Shown here: in pieces, positions 35,244-44,134 of the stretch
Layout of the letters: the number at the start of each line of letters is the position of its first letter
Numbering within the stretch: position 1 is the first letter of the stretch
Source: Bog-159 sp049511415
GTDB taxonomy: Bacteria > Acidobacteriota > Terriglobia > Bryobacterales > Bryobacteraceae
DNA: 64,000 nt
Direction of reading: 5' to 3'
Assembly (NCBI GenBank): GCA_049511415.1
Contig: JBEKYC010000002.1
Location: 124,001-188,000, forward strand
Notes under the pieces: model-generated
The model's database searches: none
What the model was told of the DNA's origin: nothing
The model's input: the letters and a program-made list of their open reading frames with translations, nothing else
Program-made: the position numbers and the translations under genes

Positions 35244-36196
35244 TTCAGCAACTCCTGGCTCACGTACGATCCATGCACCTTCAGGTGGCAGATGGTGCAG
35301 TTCTGGAATTGCGGGCTGAGGAGGTTGTGAAATGCCGGGGGCACGCCTCCCAGCGCGGGGGGATTCTTGATGGGCCCCGGTGCGGCCGGCAGGTTGGCGT
35401 GGCACTCCAGGCACAGATAGCGAACCTCGGCCCGCGCCAGCATGCGCGGATTGGCCGACCCGTGCGGTTCATGGCAGGCGTTGCAGCCCTCCAGACGCAC
35501 GGGTGCGTGCTCGAAAGTAAATGGACCGCGCAGGTTGCCGTGGCACCGGAAGCAGCCTGGTTCATTGCCCGCGTAGGTCTGTCCGGAGACGGCGAAGATG
35601 CTGCCGTGCGGATTATGGCAATCCACGCAGGACATAGCGCCCTCCGGCAGGCGATGCTTATAGGGCCGCTGAAACTCGGCCCATACGGCTATATGGCAGC
35701 CTGCGCATAGTTCATTGACCGCCGCTGCTTTTCGCGCCACCAGACCGTTCGGGCCGTGACTATGCACGGAGTGGCACGCGGTGCAGGCAACATCGTTACG
35801 TGCGTGGCTGCCTGCGATGCGGCCTATGTGCGTGGGCTGGTTGAGATGGCACTTGAGGCAAATGCGGTCGGTTTCGGCGGCCGCGAGTTTGGCCGGATTG
35901 ACGATAGCAGCGGCATCCGCGGAATCGGCGTGCTTGCCGCCGGGACCGTGGCAGGATTCGCAGGCTTTAGCTTCCCCGCCGCGCCGTTTCTGAGTATCCA
36001 CCAACTTGTGAGGACTCTTCTGGAAGGCGTTGTAGATATCCTCATGGCACGGCTGGCAGGTTTCCGACCCAACGTACGCCTGGGGCGTGGCAGCCGCCGG
36101 CGCGACGGGGGTTTGGGCAACAGCCGGGACGGCGGGGGTTTGCGCCACCGCCGTCCCGCAAAACAGCAATAAGAGAATTGCCCGGTTATTGGGCAT
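35240..36196 (-). CDS. MtrA/DmsE-type periplasmic decaheme cytochrome c
   Basis: Start set at ATG 36196, which overlaps the end of the upstream cytochrome gene by 11 bases; the longer frame is overlap. The 318-residue protein has a signal peptide (AILLLLFCGTAVAQ) and ten CxxCH heme sites: CQPCH, CESCH, CLKCH, CTACH, CAGCH, CVDCH, CFRCH, CNACH, CLECH, CTICH. Length and heme number match MtrA (10 hemes, about 333 residues). It should pass electrons from periplasmic donors through the MtrB barrel to the outer cytochrome. Confidence 0.93.
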   Translation of the reverse strand: MPNNRAILLLLFCGTAVAQTPAVPAVAQTPVAPAAATPQAYVGSETCQPCHEDIYNAFQKSPHKLVDTQKRRGGEAKACESCHGPGGKHADSADAAAIVNPAKLAAAETDRICLKCHLNQPTHIGRIAGSHARNDVACTACHSVHSHGPNGLVARKAAAVNELCAGCHIAVWAEFQRPYKHRLPEGAMSCVDCHNPHGSIFAVSGQTYAGNEPGCFRCHGNLRGPFTFEHAPVRLEGCNACHEPHGSANPRMLARAEVRYLCLECHANLPAAPGPIKNPPALGGVPPAFHNLLSPQFQNCTICHLKVHGSYVSQELLK

Positions 36197-38405
36197 GCAC
36201 GGCGTCAACCGCATACGCCGCACCGGCGGCATGGCACACATTGCAGCTCTCCCCCAACACATCGGTGTTGGCCAGGAAGTGAGCCGATTCGCCCTCCGAA
36301 ACGTGGCATCCGCTGCAAGCTGAAGAAGCGGGCTGCACCGGATTTCCGGTCGCCCCTTGAATCCAACCCTGCGGATCCTGGACCGCATTCAGTCCGATCG
36401 GCAGATTCTGCTCGCTGCCGTTGGTGTGGCAGACCGCGCAGTTCTGCATATAGGTGGCGTCTCCCGCCGGGCTCATGACCGGGAAGAGAACGCCGGAGAA
36501 GTCGTTATGGCTGCCGCCAAAGCCGACGACGATATAGGGGTACTTGGGCGGCCCGCCCGGGTTGGTCGCGGCATTCACGCCGTCATGAATGCGGTGCACC
36601 AACAGGTTGAAGTTGATGCCCTGCGGCGGGAGCGCTTTGTCCGCCGCGACGGTGGCGTTGACTCGCTGGCTGGCATCCGTGTTCGAGGGATTGTGGCACA
36701 GCACGCAGTACTCCGGATTGTTGCGCAGGTCGCCGTGCAGCGAAAGCGATACGTGGCAGGCATTGCAGTTGGTCTCCAACACCACCGTGCGCCGCGGCGC
36801 TTCTGGGGAGCCATCCACGGAGAAGTTCACTACCGGATTCGGGTTGGCGGCTACGGTAACGCTTTGCGACGAAGTGGTGCCGGGATACACCGTCACCGTC
36901 ATGCGCGCTTCGCCCCCGATGGTGTACGTTCCGGTGGCAGCCGCCGGAATGGCGGTGATGAAAGTGTAGGTGCAGGCGCCGCTGGCGCTGCAGGCGGCCT
37001 TCAGAGCGCTCTCCGTTACATAACCCGGGGTCGTAGCGGTTCCGAAAACGGTGTAGCCATAATCCGTGGTGGGACCGGCCATAGTGAATTGGAGGGTGGA
37101 AAGCTGCGATAAGGCGATGTTGTTGCCGCTGTTGTCCTGCACTGTGAAGGCGACGGTGGGACTTTGCCCGGCGGAGCTATTGGTCACGCCGGTAATGGCA
37201 AGCTGCAGGCCCGCTATTTGCGTATCCGGGTTCTGGGGGTATAAAGCCGCGGTGTCCGTGGGCACCACGTGCGCGCCCAGAATAGAGGCATCGAAGACCT
37301 CCTCGTCTTGGGGGATGTGGCAGGTGGCACACTGGGTGTCGTCCGTCTGGAATCCGCCGGGGTGGTTGGCGCCGGTAGCGAAATTTACATTGTCGTGGCA
37401 CGCGCCGCAGGCGGCCCGGGTGGGCTCCGTCAGGAACGCCTTGGCTTGTGCGGCGCCGGTGGTCTGGCTGTGGCAAACCTCGCAACGGCGGGGATCGGCG
37501 GGATCGATCACCGTAGAAAAGTTATTGACGGAATTCATGTAGCCGACGATTTCATAGGGCGCCGGTGGAACGGTCGTTGTGCCGGACGTGTACCCGAGCA
37601 CGCTGGGCAACTGCGATCCCATGTGGAGCTTATGCGCAAATACCTTGAGATCCAGCGTGTTGCCCGTGACCGGATCGGCGTTCTGCGGCTGGTGGCACAT
37701 GACACACATGGGCATGCCGCTGGCGTAACCGCCGTGGAATGCCAATTGGTAATGGCAGGTGTTGCAGCTCTGCGTGCGGATGACGTCGCGCGTGACGGTG
37801 ACTGGCGAACCGTTGGGGACGAAGTTGAAAGTGGCCCCGGCGTAGCTTATGCCCAAGTTAAACGCCGTCTGATCGCGGTTGCCGTCGACCGCCACCGTAT
37901 AAGTCGTGGTGGGGTCGAAACCCGCAGTCGCCGTGCCCGTGAACGTGTATTTGTACTGGCCTGAGCCCAGCGACGTGGGGGGCGTGCCGCTCCCAAAGGC
38001 GGGCAGTTCGAAGTCCGGGCGGATGATAGTCCCGAGCGCGGCGCCAGTCGCCGACGAGGTCGTGAGGGCGACATATTGTTCCTGTCCGGCCGGAATATAC
38101 GCCGCCACGTAAGCCAGCGTGATCGCCCCCGGGGTGGTTGTCCCGGATGCATCCAACGGCAACCCTGTCGGATCCGTCAGCGTGTACGTCACACTAATGA
38201 CGCCCGCGCTCGAGATTGCCGCTGAGTTGATGGTAATGTTCAAGCCAGGGTTCACGAAGTCGACCAGGGCTCGACTCGCATAATACGCCTTGTCGCGGGG
38301 TGAATAAGGAGACTTGCTTGAGCCGGTCAGGGCGACTGATCCAACGACCAGCAGTAACACCAGGCATATTCGCGAAACTCTGGAAACCGACGGAAATAGT
38401 TGCAT
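36186..38405 (-). CDS. OmcA/MtrC family decaheme outer-membrane cytochrome
   Basis: Start set at ATG 38405, 7 bases after GGAG. The 739-residue protein has ten CxxCH sites in two groups of five: CNTCH, CVMCH, CEVCH, CGACH, CATCH in the first half and CNACH, CVLCH, CAVCH, CSGCH, CNVCH in the second. Each group follows a beta-rich domain, as in MtrC/OmcA. Its role would be to hand electrons to minerals, shuttles or partner cells outside. The signal region ICLVLLLVVGSVALTGSS has Ser29 where the lipobox Cys would be, so lipid anchoring is doubtful. It is the first gene of the mtrC-mtrA-mtrB operon. Confidence 0.92.
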   Translation of the reverse strand: MQLFPSVSRVSRICLVLLLVVGSVALTGSSKSPYSPRDKAYYASRALVDFVNPGLNITINSAAISSAGVISVTYTLTDPTGLPLDASGTTTPGAITLAYVAAYIPAGQEQYVALTTSSATGAALGTIIRPDFELPAFGSGTPPTSLGSGQYKYTFTGTATAGFDPTTTYTVAVDGNRDQTAFNLGISYAGATFNFVPNGSPVTVTRDVIRTQSCNTCHYQLAFHGGYASGMPMCVMCHQPQNADPVTGNTLDLKVFAHKLHMGSQLPSVLGYTSGTTTVPPAPYEIVGYMNSVNNFSTVIDPADPRRCEVCHSQTTGAAQAKAFLTEPTRAACGACHDNVNFATGANHPGGFQTDDTQCATCHIPQDEEVFDASILGAHVVPTDTAALYPQNPDTQIAGLQLAITGVTNSSAGQSPTVAFTVQDNSGNNIALSQLSTLQFTMAGPTTDYGYTVFGTATTPGYVTESALKAACSASGACTYTFITAIPAAATGTYTIGGEARMTVTVYPGTTSSQSVTVAANPNPVVNFSVDGSPEAPRRTVVLETNCNACHVSLSLHGDLRNNPEYCVLCHNPSNTDASQRVNATVAADKALPPQGINFNLLVHRIHDGVNAATNPGGPPKYPYIVVGFGGSHNDFSGVLFPVMSPAGDATYMQNCAVCHTNGSEQNLPIGLNAVQDPQGWIQGATGNPVQPASSACSGCHVSEGESAHFLANTDVLGESCNVCHAAGAAYAVDAVHAQ

Positions 38406-38832
38406 AGTTTTCTCCAATTGAGTGCGCACGAAAACCAAGCGCCACCGCCCAGCGGGAAGCAACCCGTCATTCCAGGCGTCAAGACACGGTAAGTCCAGCT
38501 AGAATCTCAGCATTAGATTGTTGCGATTCCCGACAAAGTTCTCCAGGTTTATTCGCTCCGCGCAAAAAAACCGCTATATCTCGACCGCAATTTCATCGAT
38601 TGCCATGTGACCATCGGCATCACTGCATCGTGGTTATATTGTACTCACGCAGACGCCAGCGTCAAGGGCTGCGTGTGCTATGCATTACTCCCGGCGCTTG
38701 TGATGCTCCTATTTTGGCATTCGATCCACTGCATCTCGGGCGCCGGCGGGCTGCCGGGCAGCGGTGTCTTGGAATACGCCAGACGCGATGGACGGTCCCG
38801 TGGCCCCATGCGGCCTGTATAATCAAAGCTAA
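38406..38832. other. Intergenic region between the divergent mtrC-like and ttcA-like genes
   Basis: These 427 bases must hold the divergent promoters. I see no convincing gene, no clear -35/-10 pair and no heme- or oxygen-regulator palindrome. Some short open frames (for instance around 38600-38820 on the plus strand) are hydrophobic or Cys-containing but lack a ribosome site and codon pattern. Confidence 0.5.
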
Positions 38833-39603
38833 GTGGATCTCGAAAAGACATTGCTGCGCAAGGTGGGGGAAGCCATCCACCGTTTCAAAATGATCCGCGA
38901 CGGCGACCGCGTGGCCGTGGCGCTATCGGGCGGCAAGGATTCCGTCACGCTGCTGGAAGCCCTGCTCCTGCTGGCGGCACGCGCACCCATCGATTTTTCG
39001 GTCTGCGCGTTCACCGTGGAGCAGGGCAAATTCCTGCGGCCCATCGAGCCGTTGGGGGAATATCTGAAGCAGCGTGGCGTCCAGTGGACATACTATCGCG
39101 ACAAACCTTCGCTGCGGCTGCTCGATGAACAGCCTGGGCACGGTTGCGATCTCTGCAGCCGCTACCGCCGCCGCGCCGTCTACGAGATCTGTACCGGCTT
39201 GGGCGCCAACGTGATCGCTTTTGGACATACCGCCGACGACTTTTGCGAGGCCTTACTGCGCAACACTCTCTTCACTGGACGGCTGAGCGCGCTCCCACCC
39301 GTGACGCAGTCGCGCGACCGGCAGTTCCGCCTGATCCGGCCGCTGGTCTTCGTCACCGAGGACATTACCCGCGCCTATGCGGAGCATCGCGCCGTGCCTA
39401 TTGTGCCTTGCGATTGCTCCCTGCGCACCGGCACCGTGCGGCGTTCGCTACGCGGGATATTCGCGGAATTGGAGAAAGAGCACCCGCACCTGAAGGAGAA
39501 CATCCTGTCGGCGATGGGCAATGTGGATACTAGTAGACTGCTCGACCCGCGCCTGCTGGAGATCGAAACGCCCGAACCGTTCCCGATTCTCACCGAATCC
39601 TAA
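38833..39603 (+). CDS. TtcA-like tRNA 2-thiocytidine biosynthesis enzyme
   Basis: The 256-residue protein starts at GTG 38833. It belongs to the PP-loop ATPases: ATP site VALSGGKDSVTLLEALLLL at about 29-47, then GHGCDLCSRYRRRAVY, AFGHTADDFCEALLRNTLFTGRLSALPP and IRPLVFVTEDI. This order is that of TtcA, which thiolates C32 of tRNAs using an iron-sulfur cluster held by Cys residues. The first CxxC (CDLC) is present; the second site, usually CNLC, is PCDCSL here, with Cys spaced by one residue. It is divergent from the cytochrome operon. Confidence 0.82.
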   Translation: MDLEKTLLRKVGEAIHRFKMIRDGDRVAVALSGGKDSVTLLEALLLLAARAPIDFSVCAFTVEQGKFLRPIEPLGEYLKQRGVQWTYYRDKPSLRLLDEQPGHGCDLCSRYRRRAVYEICTGLGANVIAFGHTADDFCEALLRNTLFTGRLSALPPVTQSRDRQFRLIRPLVFVTEDITRAYAEHRAVPIVPCDCSLRTGTVRRSLRGIFAELEKEHPHLKENILSAMGNVDTSRLLDPRLLEIETPEPFPILTES

Positions 39604-39637
39604 ACACTTACCGCGGGTGGTGTTGTATCCTGACACC

Positions 39638-41755
39638 ATGCGTCGTCTCGTTTTCGCATTTATCTTTTCCTTGACTGCTCCGCTTGTGATGGTTGCGGGA
39701 GTCACGGTGATGTGGAATCCTTCCGATCCCACCGTCGGCCCTTATCCCTCGGATGCGCTGACCATCCCCGATTCCACACAGAAATCCGGCATGCGCATCA
39801 ACCTGCCGATGCCCGATTGCACCACCGCTCCCAGCGATTGCCAGGACGTGCAACTGATCAATCAACTGGATGGCTTCCAGACCGCGCCGCGCATCACCAT
39901 CAACTTCTCCGGCCCTATCGACGTGAACAGCGTGCACCACGCCGTCTACTACGTGGCGCTCCGCAACCTGACGCAGGAAGAGCACGGCATCACTGACCCC
40001 GGCCAGATGCTCTACACCACGCAGATGATCTACGATCCCACCACCAATACCCTCTACGGCAAGCCGGACGGCAATCTGGATCAGCATAGCCAGGTGGCCG
40101 TGATTGTGACCGACGTCATCCAAGATCTGAACGGGAATCCGGTCCAGCCCGATCCGGGGTTTACGGCTTGTGTCGCGCCCGGCACTGAGCCGAAGACCAC
40201 CTATTGCAGCGAACTCTCGCAGGCCATGACGGGACTAGCGGCGGCGGTCGCGCCCGCCAACATTGTGGGCGCCACGGTGTTCAGCACCATGAACGTTACC
40301 ACCTGGCTGGAAAAGGCCCACGCGCAGATCCCCAATCTGACGCCGCCGCCCATCACGCCCCCTACGTTGATCCAATACTCCAAGATCGCGTCATTGGTCC
40401 TGCACGAACAGACCGGCGATAATCCTTCGCAATTCGTCGACGTGCAGTTGCCCATCGACAATCCGCTTTTCCAGGGCATCGGCGCCATCGGGTTCGGCGC
40501 CTTCGCCTCGCCGAATTTCCTGAACGATCAACAGGTGATTCCGTGGGTGCCCACCGGTCAGGATGTCTCTTTACCGGACTCGCTCAACCTGATTTCCTAT
40601 CACGTCTTTCTCCCGGCCACGCCAGAGCCGCCCAACGGCTATCCGGTGGTGATCTTCGGGCACGGGCTGGGCGATAGCCAATGGGGCGGTCCAACCGCGG
40701 TGGCTCCCGTCCTGGCGCAGGCAGGTTTCGCCACCATCGCCATCAACGCGGTGGGGCACGGCTTCGGTCCGCAGAGCCAGGTCATCGTGACGGATACGTC
40801 GGGCAACGTCACCACTCTGACTGCCGGCGGACGCGGCGTGGACTTGAACAACGACGGCACAATCGGTCCGTACGAAGGCTGCCTGCCGAACGATCCCGCG
40901 CAGGTGGCCTTGCGCGATTGCCTCCGCCAGACCGCTCTGGACCTTTCCTCGCTCGTGCACATGATCGGGAATGGCGTCTTCCTTACCGGAAATAACCAGC
41001 CGGATCTGGATGCCTCCCGAATCTACTACGTCGGCGAATCGCTCGGCTCTTTGTACGGCACGATATTTGCCTCAATCGAGCCGAACGTGGGGGCCTCGGT
41101 GATGAACGTGGGTGGCGGCAGCACGGAAGATATCGTGCGCTGGAGCCAGTCGTACCATTCACTGGCGGCGGGTTTGCTGGGCGACCACATTCCCTCTCTA
41201 CTCAACGAAGGCGACGATTTTAACGACAACTACGTGTTCCCTTATCAGCCATTGCTGGTGAACGAAGTGCCGGGCGCCATCGCGATCCAGAACGCCTTCG
41301 AGCTTTATGAGTGGCTGCAATGCGCGGGCGATCCGGTTTGTTTCGCGCCACACACCACGGCATCGCCCCTGCCGGGTATGCCGTATAAGAGAATCCTGTT
41401 CCAGTTGGCGCGCCTGGATTCCACCATGCCGAACATGGCTACCACGCGCCTGATCAAAGCCGCGAACCATCCCCTGACTTGGGAGTATCGCCATGATCTG
41501 GCTTTAGCCGATGGCCTGCAGTTGCCGCAGGACCCCCATCCCTTCCTGGTGATGTTCATCGGAATCAACGGCAGCACGGTGGTGATTCCGGGGCTGGATG
41601 CCATAGCTATTGGACTCGCCGCGCAACACCAGGTGGCCAGCTTCTTCAGTACCAACGGAACCAGCGCGATCGATCCGAACACGCTGCTGCCCTGGCGCTT
41701 CTCGCAGCCGTTGTTCGAGGCGCCGCCGGCGCTGCCGGAAGACAACGGCTATTGA
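39638..41755 (+). CDS. Secreted alpha/beta hydrolase (lipase-like) with an EF-hand-like loop
   Basis: Start set at ATG 39638, with a signal peptide (LVFAFIFSLTAPLVMVAG). The 705-residue protein has an N-terminal beta-rich part (residues about 20-320) like the bacterial virulence-factor lipase N-terminal domain, then an alpha/beta hydrolase fold: YPVVIFGHGLGDSQWG (oxyanion region), the nucleophile elbow GESLGS with Ser468, and a late His region (AANHPLTWEYRHDL). A Ca-binding-type loop DLNNDGTIGPYE at 402-413 lies between strands. It probably hydrolyses esters outside the cell. No lipoprotein Cys and no sorting signal are evident. Confidence 0.75.
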   Translation: MRRLVFAFIFSLTAPLVMVAGVTVMWNPSDPTVGPYPSDALTIPDSTQKSGMRINLPMPDCTTAPSDCQDVQLINQLDGFQTAPRITINFSGPIDVNSVHHAVYYVALRNLTQEEHGITDPGQMLYTTQMIYDPTTNTLYGKPDGNLDQHSQVAVIVTDVIQDLNGNPVQPDPGFTACVAPGTEPKTTYCSELSQAMTGLAAAVAPANIVGATVFSTMNVTTWLEKAHAQIPNLTPPPITPPTLIQYSKIASLVLHEQTGDNPSQFVDVQLPIDNPLFQGIGAIGFGAFASPNFLNDQQVIPWVPTGQDVSLPDSLNLISYHVFLPATPEPPNGYPVVIFGHGLGDSQWGGPTAVAPVLAQAGFATIAINAVGHGFGPQSQVIVTDTSGNVTTLTAGGRGVDLNNDGTIGPYEGCLPNDPAQVALRDCLRQTALDLSSLVHMIGNGVFLTGNNQPDLDASRIYYVGESLGSLYGTIFASIEPNVGASVMNVGGGSTEDIVRWSQSYHSLAAGLLGDHIPSLLNEGDDFNDNYVFPYQPLLVNEVPGAIAIQNAFELYEWLQCAGDPVCFAPHTTASPLPGMPYKRILFQLARLDSTMPNMATTRLIKAANHPLTWEYRHDLALADGLQLPQDPHPFLVMFIGINGSTVVIPGLDAIAIGLAAQHQVASFFSTNGTSAIDPNTLLPWRFSQPLFEAPPALPEDNGY

Positions 41756-41775
41756 TTGCTGCCGCTGTCGCACCG

Positions 41776-42531
41776 CTACAGCCTTTTCAAGACCTCTTTC
41801 GCCTCTTTCAGCCTGGCGAATGTTTTCTCCGCCTCGCGGAATTCGCGCGTGTGCACCCGGCGGCGCGCGCCGTTGTGCTCCACGGGAAATCGCAGGTGCA
41901 GCATCTCGTGAAACATCACGTATTCAAGAGCCAGTTCCGGCACCGAGGGACTATCGAAGATGCGGCTGATGATGATGGCGTTGTGCGACGGGTCGAAGTG
42001 CCCCAACATATTGCGCGAGACGCCGCGGCTCCAGCCTAACTGCGGCCGCGCCAGCAGACCCTCGAAGTGCTCCGCATTCAGCGCCTCGAACACCGTCTCC
42101 AAGTTATAATGGCTACCTTGTGGGCCGGAAACAAACTTGCGGCCCCGGATCTGGCGGACCAGATGCATTTGCCGGCGGACGTCGCGCCGGTTCAGGTAAA
42201 GCCGGTAACGGTGTGAGTAGATGCGGGCAATCGGACGGCGGAACAGCTTGCCCAACAGGATGTGGGCCAGGGCCTCCGCTACCGGGGCCGGTGCGCCTTC
42301 CAGCAGATCCGAGATCCGCACGCGAATGGCGCCGGATTCCAGGCGGATGAAGCTGTCGGCATTGGCAAAACGGCAAAACTCCACGGTGATGCCCGGCAGT
42401 GGAGTGCGGGGTTTGAGTTCGCGGAAGACGCGGGCGTAGATTTCTTCCGGACTTTCGAAGAGCAAGGCGCTTTGAAATCCGGATACGGCTGAACCCAAGC
42501 CGTGGTCTTGCATTTCTTTACAATTTAACAT
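41776..42531 (-). CDS. SprT-like zinc-binding domain protein
   Basis: The 251-residue protein (start at ATG 42531; 42513 is also possible, and a longer frame from 42567 would overlap fabH) ends in a SprT-like fold. The zinc helix reads YVMFHEMLHLRFPVEHNGARRRVH with the HExxH motif; QLGWSRGVSRNMLGHFDPSHNAIIISR precedes it as usual, and the C-terminal HTREFREAEKTF matches. The N-terminal half (residues 1-120) is not recognised. SprT-type proteins include DNA-protein crosslink proteases (Spartan) and related bacterial proteins of unknown role. It is divergent from fabH with about 30 bases between starts. Confidence 0.75.
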   Translation of the reverse strand: MLNCKEMQDHGLGSAVSGFQSALLFESPEEIYARVFRELKPRTPLPGITVEFCRFANADSFIRLESGAIRVRISDLLEGAPAPVAEALAHILLGKLFRRPIARIYSHRYRLYLNRRDVRRQMHLVRQIRGRKFVSGPQGSHYNLETVFEALNAEHFEGLLARPQLGWSRGVSRNMLGHFDPSHNAIIISRIFDSPSVPELALEYVMFHEMLHLRFPVEHNGARRRVHTREFREAEKTFARLKEAKEVLKRL

Positions 42532-42559
42532 ATCAGGGTCAGCGGGCCTTGGAGGAAAC

Positions 42560-43555
42560 TTGTCCAAAGTGAAAATCAGCGCGCTCGGTTGCTACGTGCC
42601 GCCGGGTGTGCTCACCAACAACGATCTTGAGAAGATGGTGCAGACCAATTCCCAGTGGATCATCGAGCGCACGGGAATTTGCGAGCGGCATATCGCCGCG
42701 CCGGATGTCGCCACTTCCGATTTGGGAACCGAGGCGGCGCGCGTGGCGCTGGCGGCGCGCGGTATTACGGGCGACGAGTTGGACGCCATCCTGGTGTGCA
42801 CGGTAACGCCGGATATGCTGTTTCCGTCTACCGCCTGCCTCATCCAGGATCGCCTGGGCGCGCACCACGCGTGGGGCTTCGACCTGGTCGCCGCCTGCTC
42901 CAGTTTCCTCTATGGGCTGACCACCGGCGCGGCCCTGATCGCCGCCGGCACGCACCGAAAAGTCATGATCATCGGCGCCGATACCATGAGCCGCATCATC
43001 GATTACACCGACCGGGCCACCTGTATCCTGTTCGGCGATGGCGCGGGTGCCATGATTCTGGAGCCGTCGGGCGAGGCGGATGACGGCGCGGGCTTTATCG
43101 ATTTCGTGGGCGAGATCGACGGTTCAGGCGGGCAGTATCTGTACCAGCCGGCCGGTGGCAGCCGTCTGCCCGCGTCCGCGGAAACCGTCGCCAAGCGGCA
43201 GCACTATGTGCACCAGGAAGGCCAGCAGGTTTTCAAATACGCGGTGAAGAAGATGTACGAATTGTGCGCCGAAGTGCTGGAGCGAAACAAGCTGAAGCCG
43301 TCCGACGTCCGCGTGCTGATCCCGCATCAGGCCAACCGCCGGATCATCACCGGCGCGGCGGAGCGCATGGGCTTGTCGCCGGAGCAGGTAGTGATCAACA
43401 TCGACCGCTACGGCAACACCACCTCCGCCACTTTGCCGCTGGCCACGCGGGACGCCATCGCGCAAGGGCGGCTCCAGAAGGGCGACCTGGTGATGTTCGC
43501 CACCGTGGGCGCGGGATATACGGCGGGCGCGAGCCTTTGGCGCTGGGCATATTAG
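42560..43555 (+). CDS. fabH: Beta-ketoacyl-ACP synthase III
   Basis: TTG 42560 follows GGAGGA by three to four bases. The 331-residue protein starts the fatty-acid cycle by condensing acetyl-CoA with malonyl-ACP. Catalytic residues are visible: Cys in VAACSSFLYGLTTG (near 114), His in IPHQANRRI (near 256) and Asn in DRYGNTTSATLPLA (near 290). Length and motif order match bacterial FabH. No other fab genes are adjacent, so it may be an unlinked paralogue. It is directly followed by a decayed gene. Confidence 0.93.
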   Translation: MSKVKISALGCYVPPGVLTNNDLEKMVQTNSQWIIERTGICERHIAAPDVATSDLGTEAARVALAARGITGDELDAILVCTVTPDMLFPSTACLIQDRLGAHHAWGFDLVAACSSFLYGLTTGAALIAAGTHRKVMIIGADTMSRIIDYTDRATCILFGDGAGAMILEPSGEADDGAGFIDFVGEIDGSGGQYLYQPAGGSRLPASAETVAKRQHYVHQEGQQVFKYAVKKMYELCAEVLERNKLKPSDVRVLIPHQANRRIITGAAERMGLSPEQVVINIDRYGNTTSATLPLATRDAIAQGRLQKGDLVMFATVGAGYTAGASLWRWAY

Positions 43556-43556
43556 C

Positions 43557-44127
43557 ATGGTAAGGAGCAAGACTGGCGTTGCGTGCTCGCGAGTCGTTCA
43601 GTCGATGCTTCAGGAGAAGTACGCGAAGGGCACGAGCCAGGTTGAGTTCGACTGGCAGGGAGATGATCCGCTCTTTCCGTTACCGGAAGGACCTGCCTGA
43701 AGTCCTCGCCAGGGAAGCCGCCGCCGATGAAACGTGGGTCATCCAGGAGCCCGCACGCGGCGAGTATAAGTTCGCTCTGTCTCTCTGGGGCCCATATTGC
43801 CCAGCGAGCACTGGACACTTACAAGGCTGCCCGGCGTGAGGCCCGAGATGGTCATCCGATACGCGCTGGACGACCAACAGGCCCTGTTGGCCATCATTCG
43901 GCACAGCCACCTGCCACTTGCTTACAGAACCATTGATTATCTGGGCGCGCAATACGTCTTTCCCGTGCAAGCCCATCGCTGCGCAGTTTATGGCCGACGA
44001 TATATACCTCCTCGCCTTCGAGCAACTCATGGGCGACCTGCCGACGGTTGCAGACGAGAAGCACTACAAGCTGGTCCCGTCTGACGGCCTGTCCGACGAC
44101 GAAATTGCATCGTACGGCCTGCATTGA
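43557..44127 (+). pseudogene. Decayed nuclease-like gene (PD-(D/E)xK-type by memory)
   Basis: The region holds three overlapping protein-like pieces in two alternating frames. First: FRYRKDLPEVLAREAAADETW and IQEPARGEYKFALS (to about 43785). Second: LPSEHWTLTRLPGVRPEMVIR and DYLGAQYVFPVQA (to about 43965). Third: PIAAQFMADDIYLL and EKHYKLVPSDGLSDDEIASY, ending at 44127. Joined, they read like a family of uncharacterised proteins with an (E/Q)xK-type nuclease core whose relatives I remember as having about 70 more residues between pieces. So two frameshifts and internal loss are likely. A 47-codon frame from ATG 43557 lies inside and may be chance. Confidence 0.55.
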
Positions 44128-44134
44128 GCCGCAT

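Noticed and set aside
38600..38832. Hydrophobic, Cys-containing short frames before the ttcA-like gene
   Set aside because: No ribosome site, no signal-like arrangement and no consistent codon bias; probably chance.
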